35,886 nucleotides of DNA, from NCBI GenBank assembly GCA_033875315.1, contig JANRJG010000039.1:72614-108499 (forward strand), written 5' to 3'. The notes beneath the pieces are model-generated. The model made no database searches. It worked only from the letters and a program-made list of their open reading frames with translations, and was not told the origin of the DNA. The translations under genes and the position numbers were made by a program. The number at the start of each line of letters is the position of its first letter. Positions within the stretch are counted from its first letter, which is position 1. Origin of the DNA: Candidatus Methylacidiphilales bacterium (lineage in GTDB: Bacteria; Verrucomicrobiota; Verrucomicrobiia; Methylacidiphilales; CAZTYG01). Shown here piece after piece: positions 26,359-34,691 of this stretch.

Positions 26359-26503
26359 GGATGTTTGAGATTACACGGTGCGGGTTATTCCCGATAAATT
26401 GACCCGAGTGCCCCGGGACGCGAGCCTGAAATTCGGGTTGCGCCTGGCGGACGGGCAACCCATCCGGCAAGGGTGAACGAGGGTGGGACAGCGGCGCGGG
26501 GGC

Positions 26504-26534
26504 AAAAAAACGGCCATCCGTTTCCGGATGGCCG
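26504..26534 (-). terminator. Intrinsic terminator of the dksA-like/rpsR/rpmB run
   Basis: A perfect 10-bp stem (26511-26520 with 26525-26534, arm CGGCCATCCG) has a 4-base loop and is followed on the minus strand by seven T (26510-26504). It lies 30 bases after the stop of the 66-residue gene. This is a textbook rho-independent terminator. Confidence 0.93.
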
Positions 26535-26563
26535 TGGTAAGGTCGCGGTAGTGGCGCGGGGGC

Positions 26564-26764
26564 TCAGCCTTTTTTCAGGAGGGGGAGTCCGGTGCGCTCG
26601 TTCTCCGAAACGATATAACCGGCGGGGAGAGCGTCGAGGGCGCCTTCTTTGACTTCGCCGGCGAAGTAGTAAAGGGTGACGGTTTTGCCGCCCTTGAGGG
26701 GTTGGACGCGGCTGTGCAGGTGGTAGGTCTTGCCGCTTTTTTTGCTGATGACGCTGAAGGCCAT
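26564..26764 (-). CDS. Small conserved hypothetical protein (66 residues)
   Basis: The protein starts MAFSVISKKSGKTYHLHSR, contains LKGGKTVTLYYFAGEVK and ends LPAGYIVSENERTGLPLLKKG. Similar small basic proteins (KSGKTYYLH ... PAGYEVVENxRTGLPxLKK) occur in several phyla with no known function. The beta-rich pattern suggests a small nucleic-acid-binding or ribosome-associated fold, but I cannot show this. It is last in the minus-strand run after rpsR and rpmB, 61 bases beyond rpmB, and is directly followed by a strong terminator. A decayed copy of its 3' third lies at 16721-16792. Confidence 0.88.
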   Translation of the reverse strand: MAFSVISKKSGKTYHLHSRVQPLKGGKTVTLYYFAGEVKEGALDALPAGYIVSENERTGLPLLKKG

Positions 26765-26825
26765 GGGGAATCTCCGGGTTGGGGGTGGGGTGAATGGATT
26801 GGGATGAAGCAGGCGGCCCGGATAC

Positions 26826-27089
26826 TCAGATCAGGCCGGCGGCTTTGAGGGTGGAATAGGCCCCGTTTTTGTCGAGGGTCTTGAGTCCGCGGGCAGAGAG
26901 CTTGACGCGGACGAACTTCTTGAGTTCGGGAACCCAGATGCGTTTTTCCTGGAGGTTGGGCAGGAAGGTGCGGGGGGTGTTGGACGTGACGTGGGTACCG
27001 ATCCCTCCTTTTTTCTTGGCTTTACCGCTGCGGTTGATGCGGTGGCCTTGGGAGGGTTTGGCTTGGGTGATGGCGCAGGAACGGGACAT
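26826..27089 (-). CDS. rpmB: 50S ribosomal protein L28
   Basis: The 87-residue protein begins MSRSCAITQAKPSQGHRINRSGKAKKK and contains the L28 core LPNLQEKRIWVPELKKFVRVKLSARGLKTLDKNG. Length and basic composition fit. L28 is a component of the large subunit. It follows rpsR by 18 bases. Co-location of S18 and L28 genes is seen in several bacterial groups. The start ATG at 27089 is unambiguous. Confidence 0.97.
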   Translation of the reverse strand: MSRSCAITQAKPSQGHRINRSGKAKKKGGIGTHVTSNTPRTFLPNLQEKRIWVPELKKFVRVKLSARGLKTLDKNGAYSTLKAAGLI

Positions 27090-27107
27090 GGCGGGACTCC
27101 GGGGTGG

Positions 27108-27347
27108 TTATTTGACGAGCAGCAGGTTGCGCGCGCGTTTGATTTCTTGGGTCAGTTTGCGATGGAGCTTGGAAGGCATGCCGGTGATGCGGCGGGGCAG
27201 GATCTTGCCGCTCTCGGTGACGAATTTTTTCAGCAGGTCCGGATTGCGGTAATCCAGGGCCTCGGTGCTGACATCGATGCGCTTCTTGTTGACAATGCGG
27301 CCGGAACGGCGGCGCTTGGTTTTGCCTTTGACGATCTTGCTTCCCAT
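27108..27347 (-). CDS. rpsR: 30S ribosomal protein S18
   Basis: The 79-residue protein contains the S18 signature: [58 protein letters not shown]-type sequence, with the PRRITG turn and the C-terminal AR.LLL helix. S18 binds S6 on the small-subunit platform. The zinc-free form is seen (no CxxC). It starts four bases after the DksA-like stop, so it is tightly linked to that gene. Confidence 0.97.
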   Translation of the reverse strand: MGSKIVKGKTKRRRSGRIVNKKRIDVSTEALDYRNPDLLKKFVTESGKILPRRITGMPSKLHRKLTQEIKRARNLLLVK

Positions 27348-27351
27348 AATC

Positions 27352-28227
27352 TTATTCTTTCAGTTTCTGGCTTTCTTCCTCGGAATCGTCTTCTTCTTCG
27401 AAGAAGTTTTCCGCCGAATCCATGAATTGGGGGGCGGTGTCCCAGCGGTTTTTGCCTTTTTGTTCGCGCTCGAGCTGTTCCTGGCACTGGACGGTGTAGC
27501 GGGCGAAAGGGATGGCTTCCATCCGCTCAACCGGGATGGCCTCGCCGGACATTTCGCAGATCCCGTAGGTGTTCTGCTCGATGCGTTTGAGGGCTTCCTC
27601 GATTTCATACAGGGCGTCCTGTTCCTGGGAAAGGAGGCTGAGGGCGAAATCTTTTTCGTAAGCGTCACTGCCGGCGTCGGCCTGGTGCATGCCGAAGGCG
27701 GATGAGGGGGCGTTGTCGGTGGACTTGAGGCTGTCGTTGGCCACGCCCTGCATCTGGTCGAGGATATGGTCGCGGAGTTCGAGGAGGTTCTTGCGTTGTT
27801 TCTCGAGGAACTTCGGATTGAGGGGCCGGGGTTTGGCTGAAGCGGGTTTGGTGCCGGGGGCAGGGAGGACGAAAGGTCGTTTGGCCGAACCCTTGATGGG
27901 GAATCGCGGACCGGCAGGAATCGGAGCGACAACCGACTTGGCCGGGGCTTTTTTGGCCGGGGAGGGGGCTGGCGATTTGGCTTTTTTGGACTCGGGCTTG
28001 GCAGACGGGGTCGCCTTGGCGGATTTGGCAGATTTTGCAGACTTGGAAGGTTGAGGCATTTTGGCCGATTTGGCCCCCTTGGGCTTGGTTGTCGCCGGGG
28101 CCTTTTTCGGGGCTTTGGCGGGTTTGGTGCTCGGCTTGGAAATGGCCTTGGCAGGCTTCGATTTACCCTTGGCGACAGGCTTCCCCTTGGACTTGGGCTT
28201 CGATGCTTTGGCTTTCTTCCCGGACAT
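27352..28227 (-). CDS. DksA/TraR-like protein with lysine-rich N-terminal extension and degenerate zinc finger
   Basis: From ATG 28227 ([14 protein letters not shown]) the product has 291 residues. A GTG at 28254 would add nine. Residues 1 to about 120 are a low-complexity Lys/Ala/Pro/Ser tail resembling histone-H1-like sequences. The rest is DksA/TraR-like: a long helical hairpin (about 135-215) with an acidic tip ([10 protein letters not shown]), then [29 protein letters not shown]. In the canonical C4 zinc finger four cysteines are expected. Here only the first and last remain, the second being Ser and the third Thr. DksA proteins enter the RNA polymerase secondary channel and tune rRNA and ribosomal-protein transcription. 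Direct coupling to rpsR fits a link to ribosome synthesis, by inference. Confidence 0.88.
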   Translation of the reverse strand: MSGKKAKASKPKSKGKPVAKGKSKPAKAISKPSTKPAKAPKKAPATTKPKGAKSAKMPQPSKSAKSAKSAKATPSAKPESKKAKSPAPSPAKKAPAKSVVAPIPAGPRFPIKGSAKRPFVLPAPGTKPASAKPRPLNPKFLEKQRKNLLELRDHILDQMQGVANDSLKSTDNAPSSAFGMHQADAGSDAYEKDFALSLLSQEQDALYEIEEALKRIEQNTYGICEMSGEAIPVERMEAIPFARYTVQCQEQLEREQKGKNRWDTAPQFMDSAENFFEEEDDSEEESQKLKE

Positions 28228-28316
28228 AAGAGCAGAAAGGTCTAGCGCAGCCACCCCGGGTTGCCAACAGGTTTTTTCAAATTCCGCAAGGCCCTACCGG
28301 GCAGCCCCCGAGTCGC

Positions 28317-30266
28317 TCAGGCCGTGCCATCAACCGGGGCCGGGCCCGGGGTCTGGGGGAAGAACAAATAGGTCGGGTGTTTGAGACAGTTTTCATACTG
28401 TTCGAGCCATTGCATCCCCTCATTGGGCTTGAGCACGTCACCCCGGATGGCCTGGTCGATCTGAGATTTCATCATACGGGAGAGCTGGGTCGGTTCGTAT
28501 TGCACGTCCGCCAGCACCTGGCCGATGGTGTACCCAGGGATGACTTCCTCGATGTAAAAGCCCTCTTCCTCATCCTCATCCAGGAATACATGGACCTCGG
28601 TGACCGGGCCGAAGAGGTTGTGCAGGTCGCCCATGACGTCCTGGTAGGCCCCCATGAGGAAGAAGCCGAGGACGTAGGGTTCCCCGTTGAGGGCATGCAT
28701 GGGGAGGGTTTCGCGGACATCGAGGTCGTCGATGAAGCGGTCGATCTTGCCATCGGAATCGCAGGTGATGTCGACCAGGGTGGCGTTGTGGGCCGGGGCC
28801 TCGTTGAGGCGGTGGATGGGGGCGATGGGGAACAACTGGTCCAAGGCCCAGTGGTCGATGAGCGACTGGAAGACGGAGAAATTGCAAAGGAACTGGTCGC
28901 CGAGTTGGGTGCGGAGTTCCCTGACTTCCTCGGGGATGGATTTGTTGCCCTCGTAATAGCGGACAATTTTTTCCGCCAGATGCCAGAAGGCGGTTTCGAT
29001 CTTGGCCTTGGTTTCCAGGTCCATCAGGCCGAGTTCGAAGCGCGACAGGGTCTCCTCCTTGATTTGGAGGGCCTGGTGGAGGCTTTCGCTGCGGTTGCGC
29101 TTGTTGAGTTTCTCAATGAGGTCGGAAAGCTCGCGCACCATCTTGTGATCGTCCGCGGCGGCGGGCACCGGCGAACCTTTGGTTTTTTCGATGGCCCCGA
29201 AGACCTCGACCAGCAGGACCGAATGGTGGGCCACGACGGCCCGGCCCCCTTCGCTGACGATGTGCGGGTGGGGGACCTTTTCCTCTTCACAGACACTGGA
29301 GATGTTGCTGACCACGGTGCGGGTGTATTCGCCCAGGGTGTAATTGGTCGAGCTTTCGCTGGATGTGCGGCTTCCGTCGTAGTCGATACCAAGGCCGCCG
29401 CCGACGTCGAGGTAGCTGAGTTTGAAGCCGAGTTTGTAGAGTTTGGCATAGTAGCGGGTGGCTTCGCGGACGGCCTTTTTGACCGTGAGGATGTCGGGGA
29501 TTTGGGAGCCGACATGGAAATGAAGGAGTTGGAAGGCGTCCTCCATGCCTTTTTCCTTGAGCAGGCGCGCTGCTTCCAACATGTCGGAAGTGGAAAGGCC
29601 GAATTTCGCCCCTTCCCCGCCGGAGAGGGCCCACTTGCCGGCCCCTTTGGTCTGGAGGCGGACGCGGATGCCGATGAGCGGTTTGACGTTGAGGCGTTCG
29701 GCTTGTTCGATGATGCGTTGGAGTTCCTCGATCTTCTCGACCACCATGATGACTTTCTTGTTCAACTTGCGGCCGAGGAGGGCCATCTGGATGAATTCGG
29801 GATCCTTGTAGCCGTTGCAAATGAGGAGGCTTTCCGGGTCCTCGTGGATGGCCAACCCGGCCATGAGCTCGGGCTTGCTTCCGACTTCGAGCCCGAAGTG
29901 GTAGGGCTTGCCGGCATCGGCGATCTCCTCCACCACTTCGCGGAGCTGGTTGACCTTGATCGGGAAAACCCCGCGGTACTGGCCGCCGTAGTTCATTTCC
30001 TCGATGGCCTTGGCGAAGGCCTCGTTGATGGTGCGAACGCGGTGGCGGAGCAGGTCGTGGAAACGGACGAGGATGGGGAGGTGGATGGCGCGCTGGCGGG
30101 CCTCGCGGACGACGCGGTGGATGCTGAGGCCGGGGCCCTCGGTTTGGAGCGGGTGGACGCAGATCTCGCCCTCGCCGTTGACACTGAAATAGTCCGCTCC
30201 CCAGCGGTCGATGTTGTAGGCCTGGGTGGCCTGCTCGATGGTCCAGGCCGATTCGCGCTTCTGCAT
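28317..30266 (-). CDS. speA: Biosynthetic arginine decarboxylase
   Basis: SpeA converts arginine to agmatine using pyridoxal phosphate, an early step to putrescine and spermidine. The 649-residue length matches the fold-III bacterial enzyme. PLP lysine K104 lies in GVFPIKVNQ, GLEVGSKPEL follows, and HFHVGSQIP and the glycine-rich YLDVGGGLGIDYDG are the phosphate-binding elements. ICNGYKD and SEGGRAVVAHHS are further signatures. A C-terminal GAYQDVMGDLHNLFG stretch carries active-site residues. It is monocistronic: ATG 30266 faces the divergent gene at 30382, and its stop is about 90 bases ahead of the DksA-like gene. No clear terminator is visible after it. Confidence 0.96.
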   Translation of the reverse strand: MQKRESAWTIEQATQAYNIDRWGADYFSVNGEGEICVHPLQTEGPGLSIHRVVREARQRAIHLPILVRFHDLLRHRVRTINEAFAKAIEEMNYGGQYRGVFPIKVNQLREVVEEIADAGKPYHFGLEVGSKPELMAGLAIHEDPESLLICNGYKDPEFIQMALLGRKLNKKVIMVVEKIEELQRIIEQAERLNVKPLIGIRVRLQTKGAGKWALSGGEGAKFGLSTSDMLEAARLLKEKGMEDAFQLLHFHVGSQIPDILTVKKAVREATRYYAKLYKLGFKLSYLDVGGGLGIDYDGSRTSSESSTNYTLGEYTRTVVSNISSVCEEEKVPHPHIVSEGGRAVVAHHSVLLVEVFGAIEKTKGSPVPAAADDHKMVRELSDLIEKLNKRNRSESLHQALQIKEETLSRFELGLMDLETKAKIETAFWHLAEKIVRYYEGNKSIPEEVRELRTQLGDQFLCNFSVFQSLIDHWALDQLFPIAPIHRLNEAPAHNATLVDITCDSDGKIDRFIDDLDVRETLPMHALNGEPYVLGFFLMGAYQDVMGDLHNLFGPVTEVHVFLDEDEEEGFYIEEVIPGYTIGQVLADVQYEPTQLSRMMKSQIDQAIRGDVLKPNEGMQWLEQYENCLKHPTYLFFPQTPGPAPVDGTA

Positions 30267-30381
30267 GGTGCCGTTATAACCCCCGAAGTGCGCTTGGCAA
30301 CGGGGGCGATGAAATATTTTCGCTGCGATCCTGGCCGGGAGGGTGGCTTGTCTTTTCGGTCCGCGCTCCTAGGGTGGGGGG

Positions 30382-30879
30382 ATGGAAGGAACGCACGAGG
30401 TCAGGATCGTCGGCTTGGTGCCCTCGCAGAACGGGATCACGGTGTTCCTGGGCAACGAGGAGAAGACCTTCAGCATCCACGTCGACCACGGGGTGGGGAC
30501 CAATATCGCCATTCTTTTGAAAGGAGAAAAACGGGAGCGTCCCCTGACCCACGACCTGATCGGCCTGATTTTCTCCTCCTTCGGCATCACGGTGGAGCGC
30601 ATTGTCATCAACGACCTGCGCAACGACACCTACTTCGCCCGCATCACCCTCAAGGCCCGCAACGAAGTGCACAACAAGATCACCGAGATCGATGCCCGTC
30701 CGAGCGACTGTCTGGCCATCGCGCTGCAGGCGGGCAAGCCGGTTTACGTGGCCGACCGGGTTTGGAACCAAGTGAGTGACATCAGCTCGATGCTGGAGCG
30801 GATCAAGGAGAAGATGGAGGAAGAGGGGAAAGATCCGGATGGCGATGCCGAGGCCGATGCGGGTGAGGAAGAGACTTAG
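30382..30879 (+). CDS. Bifunctional nuclease (BFN/DUF151) domain protein
   Basis: The 165-residue protein carries the BFN domain: VRIVGLVPSQNGITVFLGNEEKTFSIHVDHGVGTNIA at the N-terminus, then RPLTHDLIGLIFSSFGITVERIVINDL and RITLKARNEVHNKITEIDARPSDCLAIALQAGKPVYV. The last stretch, with ARPSDCLAIA, is diagnostic. Family members include a plant nuclease and mycobacterial/Thermotoga proteins; the bacterial role is unsettled. A short UVR-type or acidic tail (EEEGKDPDGDAEAD) ends it. It is monocistronic, divergent from speA, and separated from the convergent vWA gene by repeat copy B. Confidence 0.92.
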   Translation: MEGTHEVRIVGLVPSQNGITVFLGNEEKTFSIHVDHGVGTNIAILLKGEKRERPLTHDLIGLIFSSFGITVERIVINDLRNDTYFARITLKARNEVHNKITEIDARPSDCLAIALQAGKPVYVADRVWNQVSDISSMLERIKEKMEEEGKDPDGDAEADAGEEET

Positions 30880-30911
30880 AGCCTTTTCCATTCAATTCGC
30901 GACAGTTCCCA

Positions 30912-31019
30912 CTCGTTTTTCTTACTCGATCTCGTGCTCACTCTCTCCATCCCCGGGAGAACGAGAATGAGAAAGAGTACGAGAACGATCAGGGGATGAA
31001 TCGCAAAACTTGCAAAACA
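30912..31019. repeat. CTCGTTCTCG-rich hairpin repeat, copy B (between convergent BFN and vWA genes)
   Basis: The left arm (30912-30946) reads as degenerate CTCGTT/CTCGTG hexamers and the right arm (30954-30988) as their complements, GAGAACGAG, GAATGAG and GAGTACGAG. The inner stem TCTCC/GGAGA spans a short CATCCCC-type loop. Two GCAAAA words follow (31003-31019). The words TCTTACTCG and TCTCGTGCTC recur in the same order as in copy A at 14459. Both copies occupy gaps between gene ends. Confidence 0.75.
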
Positions 31020-31037
31020 TTCTAGCCGGGAAGATCG

Positions 31038-32387
31038 TTACTTGTCGCCCTTGAAGTCGCGGTAGTTGCCGCCGAAGCGCTTGGTGATTTCGCGCAGATA
31101 ATCACGGTCTTTATCCGAGACCGAATAGCCGACGACGTGGATGGTGGGCTTCTCCTGGCCCCGGGATTTGTAGAGCTCGTTGTAAAGATTGGACAGATAA
31201 TCCAGGAGTTCCTCCCGGGTAAAGGTGTTCGCACCACGATAGGCCCCAGGGGGGGGATTGTCGTATTCTGGTCTCGTCGGCAGGCCCTTGTAGCCTTCGA
31301 TCCACCACACCCATTCCTTTTCCCTTCCCTCAACGGCGGCATTCATCCTGGCCATTTCCTGCCGCATTTCTGCGATGATGGCCTTGTTCTTCTCGTAGTA
31401 ATCGCGGCGCATGATTTCCCAAGCGGCGATTTCCTTGGCGTTCTTCTCCCGCAACTTGGCCCACTCGGCGTTTTCCTTCTCAGTGAACGGACGTTGCACG
31501 TTGGGGGTTCCGTCGGTGAGGATGAAGATGGTGTCGCAGCCGGATTCGAAAGCACCGGTCAGGGCCAGGTCCATGCGGGTTTGTCCAGAGAAGCCGGCCA
31601 TGCGCTGGCTGCGGTAGTTCAGGAGGATGTTGCCGAATTTGTTCGTCATGTAGGGAGCGATCCAGGTGGCGAATTCTGCTTTGTAGCGGTCCGATCCGGG
31701 CACAGCGCGCGGCTTGAAGGCGTCGACGTTGGAATCGAAGATGAAGACATTGAATTCCGACGAACCGTCCAGGCCTTGGATCATGCGGATGAGTTCCTGT
31801 TTGAGTTTGTCGTAACCGGCCTTGCCGCCGCGGCTTGCCAAAACCATGCTGCCAGAGGCATCGAGCAGGAAGGCGACCCGGCGGGCCTCGGCCTTGATGC
31901 CGAAGAATTGGACCACGGACTGTTTGCCGGCGGGGTTGGAAACGTCGGAAACCGCCGCCGGCTTCATTTCGATGTTTTGCGAGAGGCTGTTGATACTGGT
32001 CACACTGGCTGCGGGCGAGATGTTGAATGCCGAGGGGCTGGGGGCGGAAGAGATGATCAGGTCATTGGCCAGGGAGTCGTTGGTGGGGGTCGGGGTTTCC
32101 GCGGAGCTGGGCGCGAGGTCGTTGGTCGGCTGGGGGGTGTCCGGCATTTCCGTGATTTCTTCGGGCGGGGCCATCATGACCGTCTCATCGGCACCGGGGT
32201 CAACCAGGCCATCGGCCGAATTGAAGACCGTCTTGGGCACCACGCCTTCGAAAATGACATAGCCGCCCACGAGCAGGAGGGCGGCGCTGTGCAAGATGAT
32301 GGAAAGGGCGAAGGCGCCGATGGAGGCTTTGGCCGTGCCTTCATTGGACGAGGATTCGCGGGCGGGCGTTTGTATTTCTTCCGACAT
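31038..32387 (-). CDS. Membrane-anchored von Willebrand A domain protein
   Basis: From ATG 32387 the product has 449 residues. A short cytoplasmic N-terminus precedes one transmembrane segment (about 24-46), then a Pro/Thr/Ser-rich linker (about 65-150), giving a TonB-like topology with the rest in the periplasm. The vWA domain begins at VAFLLDASGSM (171-181) with the metal site D176-x-S178-x-S180, T270 and the D292 of ILTDGTP. Within the domain, residues 299-412 form a large charged insertion rich in Glu, Lys, Arg and Trp that is likely coiled coil. The domain then resumes at IHVVGYSVSDKDRDYLREI. Function unknown. The frame is open further upstream (to 32693), but that part overlaps panC and is not family-like. 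It is divergent from panC. Confidence 0.82.
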   Translation of the reverse strand: MSEEIQTPARESSSNEGTAKASIGAFALSIILHSAALLLVGGYVIFEGVVPKTVFNSADGLVDPGADETVMMAPPEEITEMPDTPQPTNDLAPSSAETPTPTNDSLANDLIISSAPSPSAFNISPAASVTSINSLSQNIEMKPAAVSDVSNPAGKQSVVQFFGIKAEARRVAFLLDASGSMVLASRGGKAGYDKLKQELIRMIQGLDGSSEFNVFIFDSNVDAFKPRAVPGSDRYKAEFATWIAPYMTNKFGNILLNYRSQRMAGFSGQTRMDLALTGAFESGCDTIFILTDGTPNVQRPFTEKENAEWAKLREKNAKEIAAWEIMRRDYYEKNKAIIAEMRQEMARMNAAVEGREKEWVWWIEGYKGLPTRPEYDNPPPGAYRGANTFTREELLDYLSNLYNELYKSRGQEKPTIHVVGYSVSDKDRDYLREITKRFGGNYRDFKGDK

Positions 32388-32508
32388 CACCAAAGTATTG
32401 CCAAAAAGACGATGCTGGGCAAGTGCAACGCGATGGTGGGTGGCAGGAATGGGCAACTGGAGGGGGGAGGGACAAATTGGGATGGTCAGCCGCGAAAGGG
32501 CCGTTACG

Positions 32509-33336
32509 ATGGCCGTTTTTATACGCCCCGTGAAAATCGTCACATCGCCCCGAATGATGCAGCGCCTGGCCCTGGATTGGCGTGCCAGCGGGGAAAAGTT
32601 GGTGCTGGTGCCCACCATGGGGGCGCTCCACGAAGGGCATCTGAGTCTGGTCCGGCGGGCTCGCAACTTGGGGGACCGGGTGGTGGTGAGCATCTACGTG
32701 AATCCCCGCCAATTCGGACCCCGGGAAGATTTTTCGCGTTATCCCCGTCCCGCTGCTCGGGATCGGGCCCTTTGCCGGACATCCGGGGTGGATGTGGTGT
32801 TTTCCCCCCGGGATTTGTATCTTCCGGACGATTCGACCGTGGTCGCAGAAAAAGCTTTGTCGGCGGGACGATGCGGGCGTTCGCGCCCGGGGCATTTCGA
32901 CGGGGTGACCACGGTGGTGGCCAAGCTTTTTCTCATCGTTCAACCGGACCTCGCCGTCTTCGGACAGAAAGACGCCCAGCAATGCGAGGTGATTGAAAGG
33001 ATGGTGAGGGATCTTTGGTTTCCGATCCGGGTGGTGCGGGTCCCCACCCACCGGGATGGACGGGGATTGGCGATGAGTTCCCGCAATGCGTACCTTTCCC
33101 GGGAAGCGTACGAACAGGCGCTGGCCTTTCCCCGACTGCTCCGCCAAGCGGCCCGTGGCGCCCTTTCCGCGGGGGCGGCTGAGCGGGCCGGGGTCCGGTT
33201 GTTGTCGCGATCGCCGGGACTGCGGGTGGATTATGTGGAGTGGTCCGGGGGCAGGCTTTGTGCGGCGGTCTTCTGTGGCGGGACCCGGCTGATCGACAAT
33301 GTTTCCTGTCCGATCAAGGCCCGTGGAGCATCATGA
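32509..33336 (+). CDS. panC: Pantothenate synthetase
   Basis: PanC joins pantoate and beta-alanine in an ATP-dependent reaction to make pantothenate. The protein shows the nucleotidyltransferase signature VPTMGALHEGHLSLV with the HxGH ATP motif (41-44), VNPRQFGPREDFSRYPR, HFDGVTTVVAKLF, VFGQKDAQQ and the KMSKS-like AMSSRNAYLS. The frame is open further upstream. I chose ATG 32509 (275 residues), which has AAAGGG nearby. A GTG at 32530 would give the more canonical start MKIVTSPRMM. The stop overlaps the amidase start by ATGA. It heads a panC-amidase-murI run. Confidence 0.93.
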   Translation: MAVFIRPVKIVTSPRMMQRLALDWRASGEKLVLVPTMGALHEGHLSLVRRARNLGDRVVVSIYVNPRQFGPREDFSRYPRPAARDRALCRTSGVDVVFSPRDLYLPDDSTVVAEKALSAGRCGRSRPGHFDGVTTVVAKLFLIVQPDLAVFGQKDAQQCEVIERMVRDLWFPIRVVRVPTHRDGRGLAMSSRNAYLSREAYEQALAFPRLLRQAARGALSAGAAERAGVRLLSRSPGLRVDYVEWSGGRLCAAVFCGGTRLIDNVSCPIKARGAS

Positions 33337-34691
33337 AAGGCTTCCGACTACGGTGGACCTTAGTCCTTCTGTTGGCCTTGGGAACGATGGTCCATGCGGC
33401 CGACCCGGTGTGGGAAGAAGTGAGGCTGCGGGGAAGGTCCTATGTGACGTTGGAATCGTTCGCGAAGTTCTACGGTCTCACGGTCCCGGAGATTCCCAAC
33501 GACGACTATTTTGAATTGAAAGGCAAGGGTTTGAGCGTGGTCTTCCGCCCGAATTCCAATGAATGCGTGCTCAATGGCAGTAAGGTGTGGATGAGCTTCC
33601 CGCTGGGTTTGGATGAGCAGGGGCGCACGCTCGTCTCCAAAGCCGACGTCATCATGCTTTTCGAACCGCTCATCCACAAAGAAAAGGCGGTCCCCCCGCG
33701 CCCCTTCCGCGGGGTGATCCTGGACCCCGGGCATGGGGGGGCGGACAATGGGGCCCGGACGCGGGATGGCTACCAGGAAAAAACCGCCGCCCTTGATACG
33801 GCCCGCCGCTTGGAACGGATGCTCAAGGAAGCGGGCATTCCCTCGGTCATGACCCGGACGACCGATGTCTTCATCACGTTGGAGGACCGGGCGGCGTTCA
33901 CCCTGCGCTATCCGGGTTATATCTTTGTCAGTCTGCACTACAATTCCGGTCCCCGGGTGTCGCATGGGGTCGAAACCTTCGCCCTCTCGCCCCAGGGAAC
34001 CCCTTCCACTTCCTCGCAGGGGATTTTGCGGACCTCGGATCTCGACAGCAACCCGGGCAATCGGATGAATTATCACAACATTCTGCTGGCGGATTTTGTC
34101 CACCGGAAAATCGCCCTTTTGCATAGCCGGGCCGGCGACCGCGGGGTGAAACGCGCGCGATTCGTGGTACTGCGTGAAAGCCACGCCCCTGCCGTTCTGG
34201 TCGAGGGGGGATTCATGAGCAACACCGTCGATGCTGGACTCATCTCCGACGGAGCTTACCGCGAAAAAATAGCGGCGGCCGTTTATGAGGGATTGAAGGC
34301 CTATGTCCGCGTGGTGGATCCCGGGCATGTCTGGGTCCGGCCTCCCCCAACGGCCCCCGTTCCCGCTCCCGCTCCAGTTCCTACGCCCACTCCCGCTCCC
34401 GCACCCGCTCCGCCACCGGTGGCCGTTCCCGTTCCCGTGCCCGAAACTTCCACGACGGCGCCCACGCCACCTCAGATTCCAACTCCATCCACGCCCCCTG
34501 CCGCGGTGGAGGCTCCTCCGGCGGTTCCAGTGCCGGAAGAATCCGCCGCCCCGGCCCCTCAACCCGTCGAACCCGCGCAACCCGTGGAACCCTCGCCTGC
34601 CGTTCCCGCGCCACCGCCGCCCCCCCCGGAGCCTGCGCCCGTCCCGCCTGCCCCGGAAAGCCCGCAACCCGAACAGGAAGCGAAACCATGA
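33333..34691 (+). CDS. Exported N-acetylmuramoyl-L-alanine amidase (Amidase_3) with proline-rich tail
   Basis: The 452-residue protein has a signal peptide (MKGFRLRWTLVLLLALGTMVHA). A small domain (about 25-110) resembles the copper-amine-oxidase-N-like module often found before amidases. The Amidase_3 zinc hydrolase core follows. Zinc ligands are H134 (DPGHGG), E149 (YQEKT) and H202 (SLHYN); the catalytic E291 is in LVEGGFMSN. It cleaves the bond between MurNAc and the peptide in periplasmic peptidoglycan. Residues about 338-452 are a Pro/Ala/Val/Glu tail of PAPVP-like repeats, probably extended. The gene overlaps panC upstream and murI downstream by four bases each, so all three are likely coupled. 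It may serve cell separation or recycling alongside mpl. Confidence 0.92.
   Translation: MKGFRLRWTLVLLLALGTMVHAADPVWEEVRLRGRSYVTLESFAKFYGLTVPEIPNDDYFELKGKGLSVVFRPNSNECVLNGSKVWMSFPLGLDEQGRTLVSKADVIMLFEPLIHKEKAVPPRPFRGVILDPGHGGADNGARTRDGYQEKTAALDTARRLERMLKEAGIPSVMTRTTDVFITLEDRAAFTLRYPGYIFVSLHYNSGPRVSHGVETFALSPQGTPSTSSQGILRTSDLDSNPGNRMNYHNILLADFVHRKIALLHSRAGDRGVKRARFVVLRESHAPAVLVEGGFMSNTVDAGLISDGAYREKIAAAVYEGLKAYVRVVDPGHVWVRPPPTAPVPAPAPVPTPTPAPAPAPPPVAVPVPVPETSTTAPTPPQIPTPSTPPAAVEAPPAVPVPEESAAPAPQPVEPAQPVEPSPAVPAPPPPPPEPAPVPPAPESPQPEQEAKP

Noticed and set aside
24421-26397. A 658-codon plus-strand frame opposite the redox fusion gene
   Set aside because: Gly/Glu-rich antisense product with no domain; the minus-strand protein shows FAD, NAD and 4Fe-4S motifs.
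26359-26440. Promoter/operator ahead of the arsenic run (TGTAAT and a CGGG-TTATT-CCCG palindrome)
   Set aside because: The -35 region is poor and the palindrome arms are only 4 bp; too weak to annotate.
28377-30779. An 800-codon plus-strand open frame opposite speA
   Set aside because: speA has full family motifs on the other strand; the antisense translation is low-complexity and recognisable as a mirror of it.
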